From the NCBI GenBank assembly GCA_013397455.1, contig VYZB01000122.1:1448032-1512031 (forward strand): 64,000 bases of DNA, written 5' to 3'. The stretch is from Crotophaga sulcirostris. Its lineage: Eukaryota > Chordata > Aves > Cuculiformes > Crotophagidae. Each line of letters starts with the position of its first letter. Positions within the stretch are counted from its first letter, which is position 1. The notes under the pieces are model-generated. The model made no database searches and was not told the DNA's origin. It saw only the letters and a list, made by a program, of their open reading frames with translations. Positions 28,170 to 40,800 of this stretch are shown here, piece after piece. Both the position numbers and the translations under genes were made by a program.

Positions 28170-28400
28170 ATAGTATCACAGTATCACAGTATTACAAGGT
28201 TGGAAAGGACCTCTGAGATCATCGAGTCCAACCTATAATCCAACACTAACACCATCCCATCATCTAAACCATGGCACTCAGTGCCTCATCCAACCTCCTC
28301 TTAAACACCTCCAGGGTTGGTGACTCCACCACCTCCCTGGGCAGCGCATTCCAATGGCTAACTACCCTTTCTGTGAAGAACTTTTTCCAAACATCAAGCC
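28170..28400 (-). mobile_element. CR1 LINE 3'-end fragment (same subfamily as 18.6 and 37.0 kb)
   Basis: The plus strand begins with reverse-complement octamers (AGTATCACAGTATCACAG), then the 3' UTR and the reverse complement of the last ORF2 residues (DEALSAMV region), ending near the FFTERV/KKFF segment. At about 230 bp it is a typical short 5'-truncated CR1. It closely resembles the other two ATACTGTG-tailed copies. The sequence right of 28400 no longer aligns. Confidence 0.93.
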
Positions 28401-31400
28401 TTCTCCATGAAGCTTCAAAGCTGTGGGGGTGTTTAAATTTGAGGGAGGTTTAAGCAGAGCTGCCTTTTATCAGGAGAGGGGAGGAAAGTTCTCAGGCCAT
28501 GTACAGGACCTTACTCCAAGTCTGTTGGTCCAGCATTAGTAGCTTTTGTTCCTGTAAGGAACAGCAGAGAGTACTTCTACAAATGAAGTAAACTGTACAC
28601 CAGCTTGGAAATGAGCCTGTAGCTCCCAAAATGAGAGATCCCAGTTCCCTGCAACACAGTCCACACACTCTAGTTCAAACACTAAAGTTATTAACCCTTT
28701 TGCTACTTCACAAAGTTGCCAGTGACCCCAAGCAAAGACCTTCATGTTTCTAAGCTAAAATGTTGCCCTATAATGTGCCCTATAATGTGGGAGAAAGGCC
28801 AAATTCTTCCATGCTACCCTCCAAAGGAAACAGTGGCTGGAAGAAGTAATGTATTACAAAAATAGCACCAAAGACTGAAGGAGAGGGGCTCCATAACGCT
28901 CAAAAGATTCAAAGGCCCTCCAAAACCAACACACTAGACATCTAAAATATTTTCTCTGATCTACAGAGTGAAAAACAACTAAATGGGATTGCTGCCAGCA
29001 CTTAACAGCACTTGTATGCTAGCATTGGACAGACAGATATTCTGCACACAATAAGATCGACTAAGCCTAGCCTGGGAAGGGGTGAACACCTTGCAATGAA
29101 CCTCCAATTTCTGGAGATTGAAAAGAATTCTACTTCACAGTGCTTTCATGTAGCTTACAGTGTGAAGCAGAGAAAGCCTGGCCCACTGAGGACTTAAGTG
29201 CACCTTGGGGGCTAACGTGCTACGCTTTGAGGACTTTGTTGAATAATGTGGGAGATTTGGATGAGAGGAGGGAGGGCAAGGATAATTATATATAACAATT
29301 TTTGTATCCTCATCAACAGTCATATCAGAGTAACCAGCTTTAGGCACGTACTACTGCTTCAGTGACCATCCAAGTGTCTACGCAGGTATATAGAATTGAA
29401 AAATTTCAACACAGTACTATGGTGAGTTTACAACACTGAAGTTAATTGTAGTTGACAGAGCTGAGATAGTCTACAACACTGAAGGATATTACTGCAGTCA
29501 AACTGCATTATTGTTCTCATGGTCAAACTATTCAAGGTCCTTGTTTGGCCCTCATTATTCTTTTATTTGAATTCTGTAAAACCATTATATTATTCATCCT
29601 TACAGCACCAAGTAGAGGGGCATGTGATTGCCCTCACTGCTGATAAGTTGAGGCATAGGAAGGCCAGAAATCAATTTGAGTATCTAATTCTTAAAAGCTC
29701 CTTTCCACTCCAATGAGCATTTTTGTTTCCAGCAGTCAAGTCACTCAGACGCTTAAAGTTTCACTCTTGTACATGGAATGATCCTTTTGTGGCAGTGCTC
29801 CTGCAGTTACTAGGACAGGATTTAGAAATGTGTTCAAGCACTCTGTGGCTGCTGTATTGTGTCCTTACTGTTTCATTGTTAGCATGCTGCATAGCATGGA
29901 TTTGTCCCATGCCTACCCACAGTCTCTGAGACAACTGAAGCAAAGACCAACAACACTAGGCAGCATGGACAAGACTGCACCACATTTGTCTGACCTGCAC
30001 TGTGCTTCAGTGCAATTGCATGTGACTGTGCACTCAGACCAAGCTAGGCTAGGTCTACAAAGTTCAGGGTCATAGAATACTCTTAGCCATGTTTAGTGTC
30101 TTGGTAGAGATTTCATTGTGGACGAACAATTGTCTCTAAACATAATATGGATCCATAGGTTAAGCGTACTCCAGCCAGTACAGCCAAGAGGTATGTCCTG
30201 GAAGGAACAGGCTCTCCTACTCCTTTCCATTAGGATAATGAACTGTTCAGTCTTGGGAATATTCTCCTAGAAAAAATAATGATGTGGATTTGAATACTCC
30301 TCAAGCACTGGAGGAAGTGCAGTTTTTGATTTCCGTTTCCCAGGGAGAGCTCCCACTCAGGTGACTGCATATGTCAAATTTAAGAGCTATGACATGAAAC
30401 ATGTAACTGCTTTTCTCTAAAGAGTTATTAAGTGACTCGCTTAAGGCCACCACCTCAGATATCATATTGCAGAGAACTAAACCAGAGTGGTAGGTATATA
30501 TGTCACCCACCCAGCTGCCCTTCTTTCTAATCTGCTGGAAATTGTCTTGCAGTGTGTATCAAACTAATGCTCTACTTCTGTTCAGTTCTATTTCTTATTC
30601 ATTAGTTTTTCATAAAGTATGAAGAGCCTGTGTCACTAAAAGCCAGTGCATTACAATAGAAATAATGGTTTCAGGCCCTCCTCCTGTCATCCTTGAAATT
30701 CTTTTTTCAACCAGTGAAAGAGATATTATTTGTATCCCCTAAGGACTGGTGCCATGAAAAACTAAGTCATGCCATTTGAAGCTTCTGCTCAATTTACTAG
30801 ACATATGACCCAAGCATCATCACACACACACACACGCACACACACATATAAGGAAATGTCATGTAAACAAGAAAAATATGTTAGGCAAGACATGAAGACA
30901 AAGATAGTATTTAGTACATCTTAGAATCAGGTAGGGCAATTACTATTAATTTTGTGAAATTAAAATTACCAACTAAAATAACTATTTTGCTAGATAGTAA
31001 CTACTTAGCAAAGTAATTTGAGAGTAAAAGGCCCATTTATATTTTCACAATTTAAGTTAATTGGGTACTTAATTAAATACTGTGAAATTGTGGTACTACA
31101 TTAAACAATGCAGCTGGTCAATGCTTTCTTTTAAGAGAGGGAAGTCCCTGAAGTTCTGTAAATGTTAGTTATTGAGGCATGATTAAGCAAGACCATGAAA
31201 TATTTAAAGAAAGACACTCTAAATAAATCAAATGTCTAAGGCATAATAAGAAAAGAAACAAACTAATTTTTATCACAAAGACTGAATTTTTAGTAAATAT
31301 CACAAACTGATGATGCCATATGCAGCAGGAACGCATCTTGACCTGACCACAAGATGCCATTTATCAAGAGTGCTAGACACCATTATCAGCACGGCTCCAA

Positions 31401-31516
31401 GTCCAAATAAACTTTTGGACTCAGGTAAGAGTACACTACCAGGCCTGTACTTCACCTCCTGGGATGAATGTTAAAACTGCTATCATGTCAAGCCTCTGGG
31501 CAGCCTCTGTCCAGAC
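28401..31516. other. Non-coding stretch
   Basis: No recognisable exon or mobile element. A CA microsatellite lies at 30820. 30940-31110 is very AT-rich, with short inverted repeats such as TTAATTT/AAATTAA that are expected by composition. Confidence 0.55.
30820..30846 (+). repeat. (CA)n microsatellite, interrupted once
   Basis: About 13 CA units, interrupted by one CG, ending in TATA. Confidence 0.95.
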
Positions 31517-31664
31517 ATTATTTTAGCCACCTAGCGAATCCTGCTGCTCTGGATCTTCTTCCCAGAGACCCCCCCCTTAACCAATAAACTTAACTCATAA
31601 GAAGATGACATGATACCCAAGGAGATGGTTCACTCATTGAAAAACATCCAGAGCCCTGAACGGC
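31517..31664 (+). repeat. 145-bp dispersed direct repeat, copy 1
   Basis: This runs from ATTATTTTAGCCACC to GAGCCCTGAACGGC and is highly similar to 32216-32359. Shared landmarks are GAATCCTGCTGCTCTGGATC, CTTCTTCCCAG, a C-run, a (A/G)ATAAACTnAACTCAT block, ACATGATACCCAAGG and GGTTCACTCA. Sequences outside both copies are unrelated. The AATAAACT motif resembles LTR polyadenylation regions, so this may be an LTR piece; no family is identified. Confidence 0.85.
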
Positions 31665-32215
31665 AGTTTTGTTTGACCTGGACATATACGCAGCATGTAA
31701 TGAAAGAAACATCACAGAATCACCAATTAAAAACTGTGGTTCACTGCAGCTCCAGCTGTCCTGGGTCAGCCAATGAGGCAGAAAGGACCATCTAACTGTG
31801 CTAGAAGAGCAGAGGTGGACCCCTTAGCTCAGAAACACAGTTGTTATCAATCATTTGCAGAGGGGCTTTAAGGCAGATGACGAGTCCATGGCAGCATCAT
31901 TCAACCCTGGTCACCAGCACAGGAGCCTCAGCACCCCCTGAGGGAAACCAGCAGTCCCAGCCCAGCCAGAAGCTAGTAACTTTGGGCTGCGCATTGATGT
32001 GGCACATAAAAGGCAATAATTAATCCAGGCACAAGGGAACAGCCAGCTGTTACATTGGACACGGACGACTGACACACCACCACATTGTTCCAGGGCAAAA
32101 AAATACACAATAAAGTACACAGTCAGCTAAACACAGTAAAGGGAAACGAGTTAAGAGGTGCCTGTAAGTGTGCAAATCTTGACAGCAAGGACTTCATAGT
32201 AAAAAACTTGGTAAG

Positions 32216-32359
32216 ATTATTTTAACCACACAGTGAATCCTGCTGCTCTGGATCTTCTTCCCAGCGCCCACCCCCAACTGATAAACTGAACTCATGAAAA
32301 GATTACATGATACCCAAGGGGACGGTTCACTCACTCAAACATTCAGAGCCCTGAACGGC
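32216..32359 (+). repeat. 145-bp dispersed direct repeat, copy 2
   Basis: This is the second copy of the repeat at 31517-31664, same orientation, 551 bp downstream. It differs by scattered substitutions and short indels (for example GCGCCCACCCCCAACTG against GAGACCCCCCCCTTAACC), so the duplication or paired insertion is not recent. Confidence 0.85.
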
Positions 32360-35300
32360 TCTTGATGGTGAGTGCTTGTGCAACATTTCTGTAGCAGGTG
32401 TTCCTTCTATTCCACTCTGTCAAGCAACCTCCACCCTCCTGCCAGCCTGCTGGGAGCTTGGCTCTCATTCAGACAGATGAGTCATGGATGTAGTGAAACT
32501 GTGAGATATGTAGCCTGGTTTATGCATCTCTACTTAGTCTGTTGTAGGCTCAGATGGGTGATCACACGAAGGCCTCCAATGCTGGGAGTCCATAGGAAAC
32601 ACATCAGTGGAAAATAATTAGAGCCTTTCCTTTGCAGCCACAGTCCACATGTTTGGGCCATGGCTTTGTCATACCAGCTTAAGCACCTGATTTCCAGACA
32701 TGGCTGACATGTTTAGATATTACATCTCAGGTAATTGCTTTTTGGGTCCTTTCCTTGGAAAGCCTGCTACCAAAATCCTCACACGTCTTTGATGTGCTTG
32801 CGGATTTTCTCTGACTTATAACAGAACAGTTGCATTTAAATTGATTTAAATATTTAATATCAGTCTTTCACAGAGTGAATAGTAATGTTCTCCAAACTTT
32901 CTTAGCTATGCACCCACAGGAGTGCTTTTTCAGTCTCCCCTGTTGCTGTCAGCTAAATGTGAGAACTGTGGATTATTGGTGGCAAGTGTGTGAGCTTTTC
33001 CTTCTGACTTGTGTAGATTCAGACACAATTCTATACTGCTCTCTCTGACCTCCTCTTTCTTTTAAATGATATTGAAACTATCATCATGGGCTTTGTCTCC
33101 CTGTCCCTATTGCTCCTCTCTTCCCAAGCTCTTTTTTCCCCTGACAATTCAATTATCTGAGTTTCTGTGGTGTAATTTTAATCATTCCTGTGGCTTTCTA
33201 GAGTTTTCTTCAAAGGCTGTGAGGTCCTTTCTTATAGGTTCTTCCTGCTGTAATACATAGATTTCCCCAGGCCTTTTTAATTAATGTGACTTGCATAAGT
33301 TTGTAGCAATTTAGCCAAAATGAACAGAAATTTTCCTTAAATTACCAGAGCTCAGGAGCCTGCTCATCTGACTTTTTATTTGGGTAACTGACAGAGCCTA
33401 AAGAAGCACCCTAAATGCCTCAGTGTTCCTCACCATGGAGTTGTATTTTAATCTTCAGACTTAAATTTAACTACAAAATGCCTTTTGCATTTTCTTCCTG
33501 CTTTTATCCAGCAGCCTCAAAGCATTCTGCAAATACATGTACTACTTTTGTGTCGGGTTATTTCTAACAGAGATAAACAAAAAGATACATGCAGTAAAGC
33601 TGATTTACCTGGGGTGCAGAGATGGAAAGAGAAGTACTTCTCTAATAGACTCACACCAAATGCCACAGTCACCTTGCTCAGAGAAATGCACTGCCAAGTG
33701 CATCTTATGATTTCTCTAATGAAGGGTAACACACATCCTTCTTCAGCTGCAGAGAATGACGTGCCAGCCATCTGGCCCAAAGGCTGCCCAGTGTCTCTGG
33801 CTGGTAAATCTGTCCGAACTGTGAGAAATGATGGACACTAACTGGCAAAGATTTCCTCCCTGGCATACATCAGCCATCTCCTACTATTTTGAGAACTAAG
33901 TAGGACTCTTCTGTGTTGTTTATGCATCTGGAGACAGTTTTTATACTTTAATACTTTCCCTCTAACCAATACAAGATTTGCTGGGACCTGATGTAACTTT
34001 CCAGGAACGATGTAATAAAATCAGAGCAGTTGGGAATAACAGCTGTGAGTCCCAGTTGCCACTAGGTGTACTATCAGTATATGAAAATCAGATATAAAAG
34101 ACTGGTCTGTGTCTTTCTTTTTCTCCCTTTTAATCTGGAATGTATTCAGACCTCTGAGGAATTATTAACTTTGATATCAGCTGTTTCTCTCGCTGTTTCT
34201 ACTTAGAAAAAACCTTGTAAAACCTGGACTGTGCTTTCGAAGGCATCCAAGTAAGAACTTGCAATATCACAGCAGTGAAGAAAATGCAAAATTGAACCAC
34301 TGAAGCTCTGCAACCAACTCTAGCAGATCTTCACAAAACTAAGTTCTGTTTCAAGCAAGGAGTGTCCTATGTTACTTCAGTCAGTGGCAGACTAAGAAAA
34401 CCTATCTCACTGGCTAAGACCTTCCTCCTTCTTTTTTGCCCCTATCACCATCCTACATTTATATTTTATAGAAAAAAAATCAGGAGAAATAATTAAAAGA
34501 GCTGCTAAAGCAGAAAAGAATATTTTAGGCATATGATCTGAGTTCTATCCAACACGTCATCTTAGGAAGTGGCTTATCACGTAACATTTGCTTTATTTTC
34601 TCTTTAACAGTAGGATATTTCCAAACTTGTGCATCCCATCTGTATCCATTTTCACAATGACTGAACAAATGCAATTAGTCTGCAGTCAGCCATGTAATGG
34701 TCTTCTACTACTATCACTAGGTATTTTTAGTCCATGGATTCTCTTATTTCTCAGCTATGCCTTCTTTCTTTTCCTAGCTTACATTTATTATCAAAGTTTC
34801 TTTTTTTTTCCTTCACTGCCATTCTCTGTTACTGAAAGTATCCCATATGCTTTACCTTTTCATATTTCTCTCGTGGGCATTAGTACATACAGATGCCTGA
34901 AAAAAGAGGAAATTTTTCAGGAAAAATATTGCAAAATTTGCTCTTTATTTCATTTCAAATTTTGTACTTTGCATCATTTCCTACATCCGTACAGTCTGGT
35001 TTCTAACCAGACTCCCTTCTACTGCTTACTATATTTTTACAAAGATATATGAACTTCTGGAGAAGAGAAAAATCTCCCTGTCAGCCTATTGAGAAAGGAG
35101 TTCTGATTCGTTCTCCCACAACAGATTTTCAATGATTCACCCATCGTGCAGCAGGATGTGACATTGATTTTTTTGAAGTCTAGATTGCAGTTCTTTTATG
35201 TGCTGAACAGAGGAGGGATGAACGTGACTTTGTGCCTACGACACGGACACTCAGCAGCCTTTCCGGTTTTCCTTCAATCTGTTAAAAACAAAGGCATGTC

Positions 35301-37018
35301 ACTGAATCTTCTGTCATCTTTCAGCGTTGAACATGACATGCTTTAAATTCCCTGAATTTGTCAACTGGTTTCTTCACCACGCTAAATGCAATGTTTCTCT
35401 GCCTGTGCTCTTGGCTTTCACTAATGCTGATTTTTGAACAGGACTTTCTATCTTTCAATGTCTTTAATTCCTGATTTTGTGGTCCAATTTTATGCTGTGT
35501 ATGTGGAATTCCCTGTTTGTTTGTGGTGGGTTTTTTTTTCCCTATAAGGCAGTCAACTTTTCTTAATTCTAGCTTCTTCTTCAAAGTACTTCTCTGAAAA
35601 ATGGTGAATCCTCAATTGTACCTTCTCAGCAGTGAAATACTTTTATCAGGTTTGTCTCTAATGTGGACAGTGCACATGCTGAAAGCCTTCTTTACAACAG
35701 AAAGATGCACTGATTTAATTTAAACCAGGTTTTAAACCAATCTAATTTAAATAATGTAAATTCCTGTGTAGACTTCCTTATTCGGTACAGCATACACAAG
35801 TTTTTCATTGTCCTGAATTAAAAATAAAAGAAATTTGTTTAAGCTCTAACAGCAACATCTGTGATATTTATTTAAAAATGCATACCTAAGCAGACTGGTT
35901 CAACTTTCTCATGGAGAAAAGCCTTTAAGCTACACACAGTAAGTTAAGAAAAAATACAGTCCTCTTGAGTATTTTTTCCTCTATACTGCCAGTTCCCCAT
36001 CTTCTCCACACTTCTGTCTCTGATTGCAAGCACAGTTTTTTACTTGTTTCCCAAAAAAGAAACTTGCATAAATTTCATTGCAGCTTCTGGGGACCTCAAT
36101 GATCTCCAAAATATTCTTGTGCTTACACTTCCTATTCACCAGTTCCTGTTTCCCTTTTTACCTTGCTTTTTCTATGCTGTCTCTGCAGATTGCACAGGCT
36201 CTACAGCAATTTTGAACACTTAATCTACAGCATCTCCCTTCAAAAATATAACCAAGCTTCTAGGAATATCTTCAGAATATGCATTTCCCTCCCAACACAT
36301 TCCTGCCTCTTAATAAAGAACCATTCAAAAGAAATATTCTCACAGTGAATAGAAAATTAAATGGATTTCTACCCCTAGATTTGCCTAAGTTATATTCAGA
36401 GGCAGGATATACTGAAGAAGTTACAGAAATACAACAAGCTTGAATCTTTCATTACCTCAGAGAATAGCCAAGCTTAGCAGCAGTGATTTCATGTCCAAGT
36501 TCAAAATCTTCAGCTGGAAACACTTCCCTTGCTTCCTTTTGAACAGACTCAGAAATCTTTTCTGTCCTCATCTTACTTCTCTTCCTAGCAAAAGAAATTT
36601 TTCTGGTTTCTCAGTCAGCATATTTTCACTAGGCATTTCAGTTTGCACCCTCAGCTCAGGTTCACGTGTGAAAATATTAGACAGACCTGCTAGGATATTA
36701 CTATTGTTCTTTTTTTCCCTTTATGCACAGGCATATTTCCGATTACATTGTTTTCCCTTTGATATCAGATTAGGGAGGCCACATTAATTATTCATTCCTC
36801 TAGGCGACAAATGCTCTGTGTTCAATAGTTGATTGGCTCAATTCTTGAAGCTCAATTGAGACGTTAGTTTTAGCTATTCCAGGGAGGATAAAGGAGAAAA
36901 CATACCTCAGGAGGAGTTCAAATATTTATAACAGATCATTTTCCTATTGATTCTCACAGTGCTGCATGTCTTCCACATGATGGAAGTCAACATTTAAAAA
37001 ATTCTTTCATTCAGTGTT
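32360..37018. other. Non-coding stretch
   Basis: Unique-looking AT-rich sequence. The 154-codon frame at 34588-35052 is in T-rich DNA and encodes a Phe/Leu/Ser-rich string with no recognisable family. No splice-bounded exon was recognised. Confidence 0.55.
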
Positions 37019-37837
37019 AGTATCACAGTATCACAGTATCACAAGGTTGGAAAGGACCTCTGAGATCATCAAGTCCAACCTATAAGCCAACACTAACACC
37101 ATCCCATCATCTAAACCATGGCACTCAGTGCCTCATCCAGTCTTCCCTTAAACACCTCCAGGATCGGCGACTCCACCACCTCCCTGGGCAGCGCATTCCA
37201 GTGGCCAATCACCCTTTCAGTGAAGAACTTCTTCCTAACATCAAGTCTAAACTTCCCCTGGCGAAGCTTAAGTCTATGTCCTCTAGTTCTGTCACTGGTC
37301 ACCTGTGAGAAGAGATCAATGCCCGCTTGACTACAATCTCCTTTTAGGTAGTTGTAGAGAGCAATAAGGTCTCCCCTGAGCCTCCTCTTCTCCAGACTAA
37401 ACAGCCCCAGCTCCCTCAGTCGCTCCTCATAGGGCTTGTGCTCCAGCCCCTTCATCATCTTTGTTGCCCTCCTCTGGACACCCTCCAGTATCCTGACATC
37501 TTTCCCAAACTGAGGGGCCCAGAACTGTACACAGTATTCAAGGTGAGGCCTGACCAGTGCCGAGTAGAGGGGGACGATAACTTCTCTGGTCGTGCTCGCC
37601 ACACTATTCCTAATGCCGGCCAGGATGCCATTGGCCTTCTTGTCCACCTGGGCACACTGCTGGCTCATGTTGAGCTTCCTATCAACCAACACTCCCAGGT
37701 TCCTTTCTGCCTGACTACTCTCCAGCCACTCCATCCCTAGTCTATAGCTATGCATGGGATTGTTGTGTCCAAAATGATGTACCCGACATTTGGACAAGTA
37801 CCCGACATTTGGACATTTGGACAAGTACCCGACATTA
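37019..37837 (-). mobile_element. Young CR1 LINE with long open C-terminal RT frame
   Basis: This is the longest and best-preserved CR1 in the window. Reverse-complement ATACTGTG octamers lie at the left end. The ORF2 C-terminus is fully open on the minus strand, with a 248-codon frame spanning 37111-37857. Landmarks in order are [19 protein letters not shown], a [12 protein letters not shown] stretch, [20 protein letters not shown] and the [19 protein letters not shown] core, then [10 protein letters not shown]. It lacks the catalytic RT palm and the endonuclease, so it is a dead 5'-truncated copy. Its open frame and closeness to the 18.6 kb copy imply recent insertion. At its 5' truncation point a short tandem duplication (37781-37837) extends the frame. 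Confidence 0.96.
37781..37837. repeat. Short tandem repeat at the CR1 5' junction
   Basis: A 19-bp unit, ACCCGACATTTGGACAAGT, occurs at 37781. It recurs at 37800 with an 8-bp internal duplication (ATTTGGAC) and starts a third time at 37827 before diverging. The unit overlaps CR1 sequence corresponding to the TGCCGGGTCCTGCAC region, so the duplication is at or inside the element's truncated 5' end. Confidence 0.9.
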
Positions 37838-40800
37838 GGAAATGCTTTGACACCCAAACTGGCATAATTCTTGGGTTAAGCATTCTCCTCCACTATTCTG
37901 CTGTTTCCCTGACTAGCACCAGTCACCATAAAATGCTTCTTCCACTTAAACTCCTATCTGACAAAGGGATGAAAAACGTTTGTCTACAGAAATTAAAATA
38001 AGTGGTTACAAAATTTTCTAAAGTCTATGTGCCAAAAGAAAATGGAAAATGTACACAGGTCTTTGGTCATTATTTATGTTGGCTCTAAAGTTTCTTCTTA
38101 CTCATTGTGAGGCAGCTAAGAGACTGTTAAGAAATTCACATCCTCTTGACTAAGGATCCAGACTTGAAGTGACTACATTCTCAGGCTGAGTTTGGGGAAG
38201 GGAAACTTGGCTCAAGAAAGAATGCTGCTTTTCATAACATGTTCCTTTAAGCACTTTTAAAGGATGCATTCAAAATCAACTTTCTCTTCCCACCTTCCCT
38301 TCTTAAGTAAAAGGTGAACCTTTACTTTGGATCTTTTTCTTGTCTCTCTTTGAAAATGCTGCTTTCTTTCTGGCAAACCAGACATAGCCATCTCCTCGGC
38401 TTCACTATTAGCAAACTGTTAATCGGTTTATCACCAACTGATACACTTTTCTTCCTACCTGATAAAAATAAAAAATATTTCTGAAAGTCAGTGTGTACTG
38501 TCTCTTTAATCACAAGGTTTTATTTCATGTAAGGTTTCACCCATGTTTTATATGAACATAACAATGGACTATGCCATATCTGTCTATCAGACATGATCAG
38601 TGGGCTAGACACAACTGAACTCTACCCCATAGGGTAACTCAGGCATGGGATGTCTGAAGAGTACCCCCAACTGACAGCTGCATTCCTAGCATAGGGTTTG
38701 ATTCACTTTGGGTCCATAACACAGCTAATTGGCGTCAGTGCAGCATGCAGGATCTCATGCAGCACTTCCCAGACACTGCAGCAGCATCCCAAGACCACTG
38801 TAGGAAGAGAGGCGTCCTCCAGAAACAGGGTACCTTTGCTGGAGTCCCAGCTTTTGCAAAGTAGGTAAAGCTCCTCATAGTTGAGGAGACAGCAGAGATG
38901 CCAGGTAGGACAAGAAGTGTGGGTGATAGGCCACAAAACCCACTCCAACATGTGGAGTGGAAGCACTGTGTGAGATTTTTTAAGATCTTTAATTTTGGGT
39001 TTTTTTCCTTACAGGCTTGGGAATCATGAGATATGACATATGCCCATGAGACTAAAAGCAGCTAGATTGTTTTTGCATGTAATTCTTTTGCTGAGGGTGA
39101 GTTTGATGCAGCAGAACTTTATTCCAGGATTGTCTCCAAAGGACAAACAAGTTCATGCAAACAGAAGGCAGGCAAAACAGCAGGTATTTCACTGATCTGT
39201 GGGACTGAGCAGAGTAAAGAAACAGGGCATTTCCTCCTGAACAATCTGTTGGTGGAGGGATTTCTGTCAGGTGTTCAGAGTTGGTTGCAATATGGAGGAC
39301 TGGATAATCTTCTGGGAAGACATTTGGGACAGGACCATATGGAGCTATTTTCATTGCTGCATTGGGAAAAAATAGCAACAGAGCAGAGAAAGGAGAAGCC
39401 AGAGCTAAAAACACACATTGCAGAATGTGTGCAGAAGAGGCAGGCCCTATAGAGTCTTTTTAAGGATGCACTTTTAACCTGTAATCGAATTTAGACAAGA
39501 ATTAAGTGATGGACAGGGGACAATGGAGCGAAATGGGACTTATGGTTGATGATGACAACAAAAGTGCAGTTTAGTTTCACTGTAGAGTGCTGTCTTTTAG
39601 ACAATTTATAAATTTTCACTCTGCTGTGCCAGACACAGATTTGGAAGCTAAGATTAAGTTTGTGCCATGGAAAAGGGCAAGTAGGACGATAAGGAGTAGA
39701 AGAAAAGGGCAAGGAAGGAGTAGTTGGTAGTTTGAGGAGCCAGAACTTTCCCAGTTAATCTGTATGAACTTGAGGTTCTATTTCAGGATGACCATAACAG
39801 ACAGTATTTCTATCAGAGTTGTCCTTGAGGGGGAACTAGGAGTATTGTAACAGTCAAGAATTTAAAATCACTAAAGGGCTGGAAAGAAACGGCCTATAAA
39901 AAATAATAAATGAGGTGGTTGCAAAGAGGATTATGGGTCCTTTTACTCCTCTAGGACAGATATTGACAAAAGGATGTGATGAATTCAGAATGACCCATTC
40001 AGACCCCATCTCATCCTCGCAGAGTGTCCATAAATGATGGTGGTGACCCTCGATTAGTTCTTTGATACACATTTTCCTTGACCTAGCAGTATCAGTCATT
40101 CTTCCCCATGGCCTTGTAACATGGCTTGAAAATTGTAACACCAAATTGGTTATTTCAGCTATTACCAGTTCACCATCATGATTTCAATTTGCTGGGATTC
40201 AAGATCCAGAGACAGTATTTCTTCAAGAAAGTAATGTCGATAGGTTGCTAGGTGGCTGGTACAACCTCTGATAACTCATCAAAATGAAGTACAGGCAGTG
40301 AAATTGGAAGTGGAAAGCCTCTAGCAGCTCACTGTCCTCAGGACTTCACTGGAGAAGGAGGGAAAAAAGGACAGCAGTACAAAACAATGTGGTAGCAGAC
40401 TGTGGTAGCAGGGAGGTAAGAAGTCCCTATGGCCATATGAGAAGACAGAGGGTTTCTGTGCAGAAGCTACCTTGAGAAGGTAAACAAGCTAGACACCCAT
40501 ATGGGACTAACTCATGCTGCCACAGGAGGAGTGGATAGAAATCCAAAGGACAAGGGGGCCACGAAGGATAACTCAAACAATTCCAGGTGTTGCTGTGGGG
40601 CACCTAGATCTTGTATGTATAGCAGTGGTGATTGCACAAAAGCATGGTGCACTAATCTATGCAAAATTTGATGGTCATATACAAAAGAGGCCTATCTGTT
40701 AACGAGCAACGTGATTCACCATAACACAAATTTGGTAATGAGTCTGTAGTGCGGTGCAGATGGTATTACAACTCGTTCCAAATAAGGGCATAGCAGGCCT

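Noticed and set aside
34588..35052. 154-codon plus-strand frame with hydrophobic stretches
   Set aside because: T-rich DNA gives Phe/Leu-rich strings that mimic membrane segments; no family was recognised.
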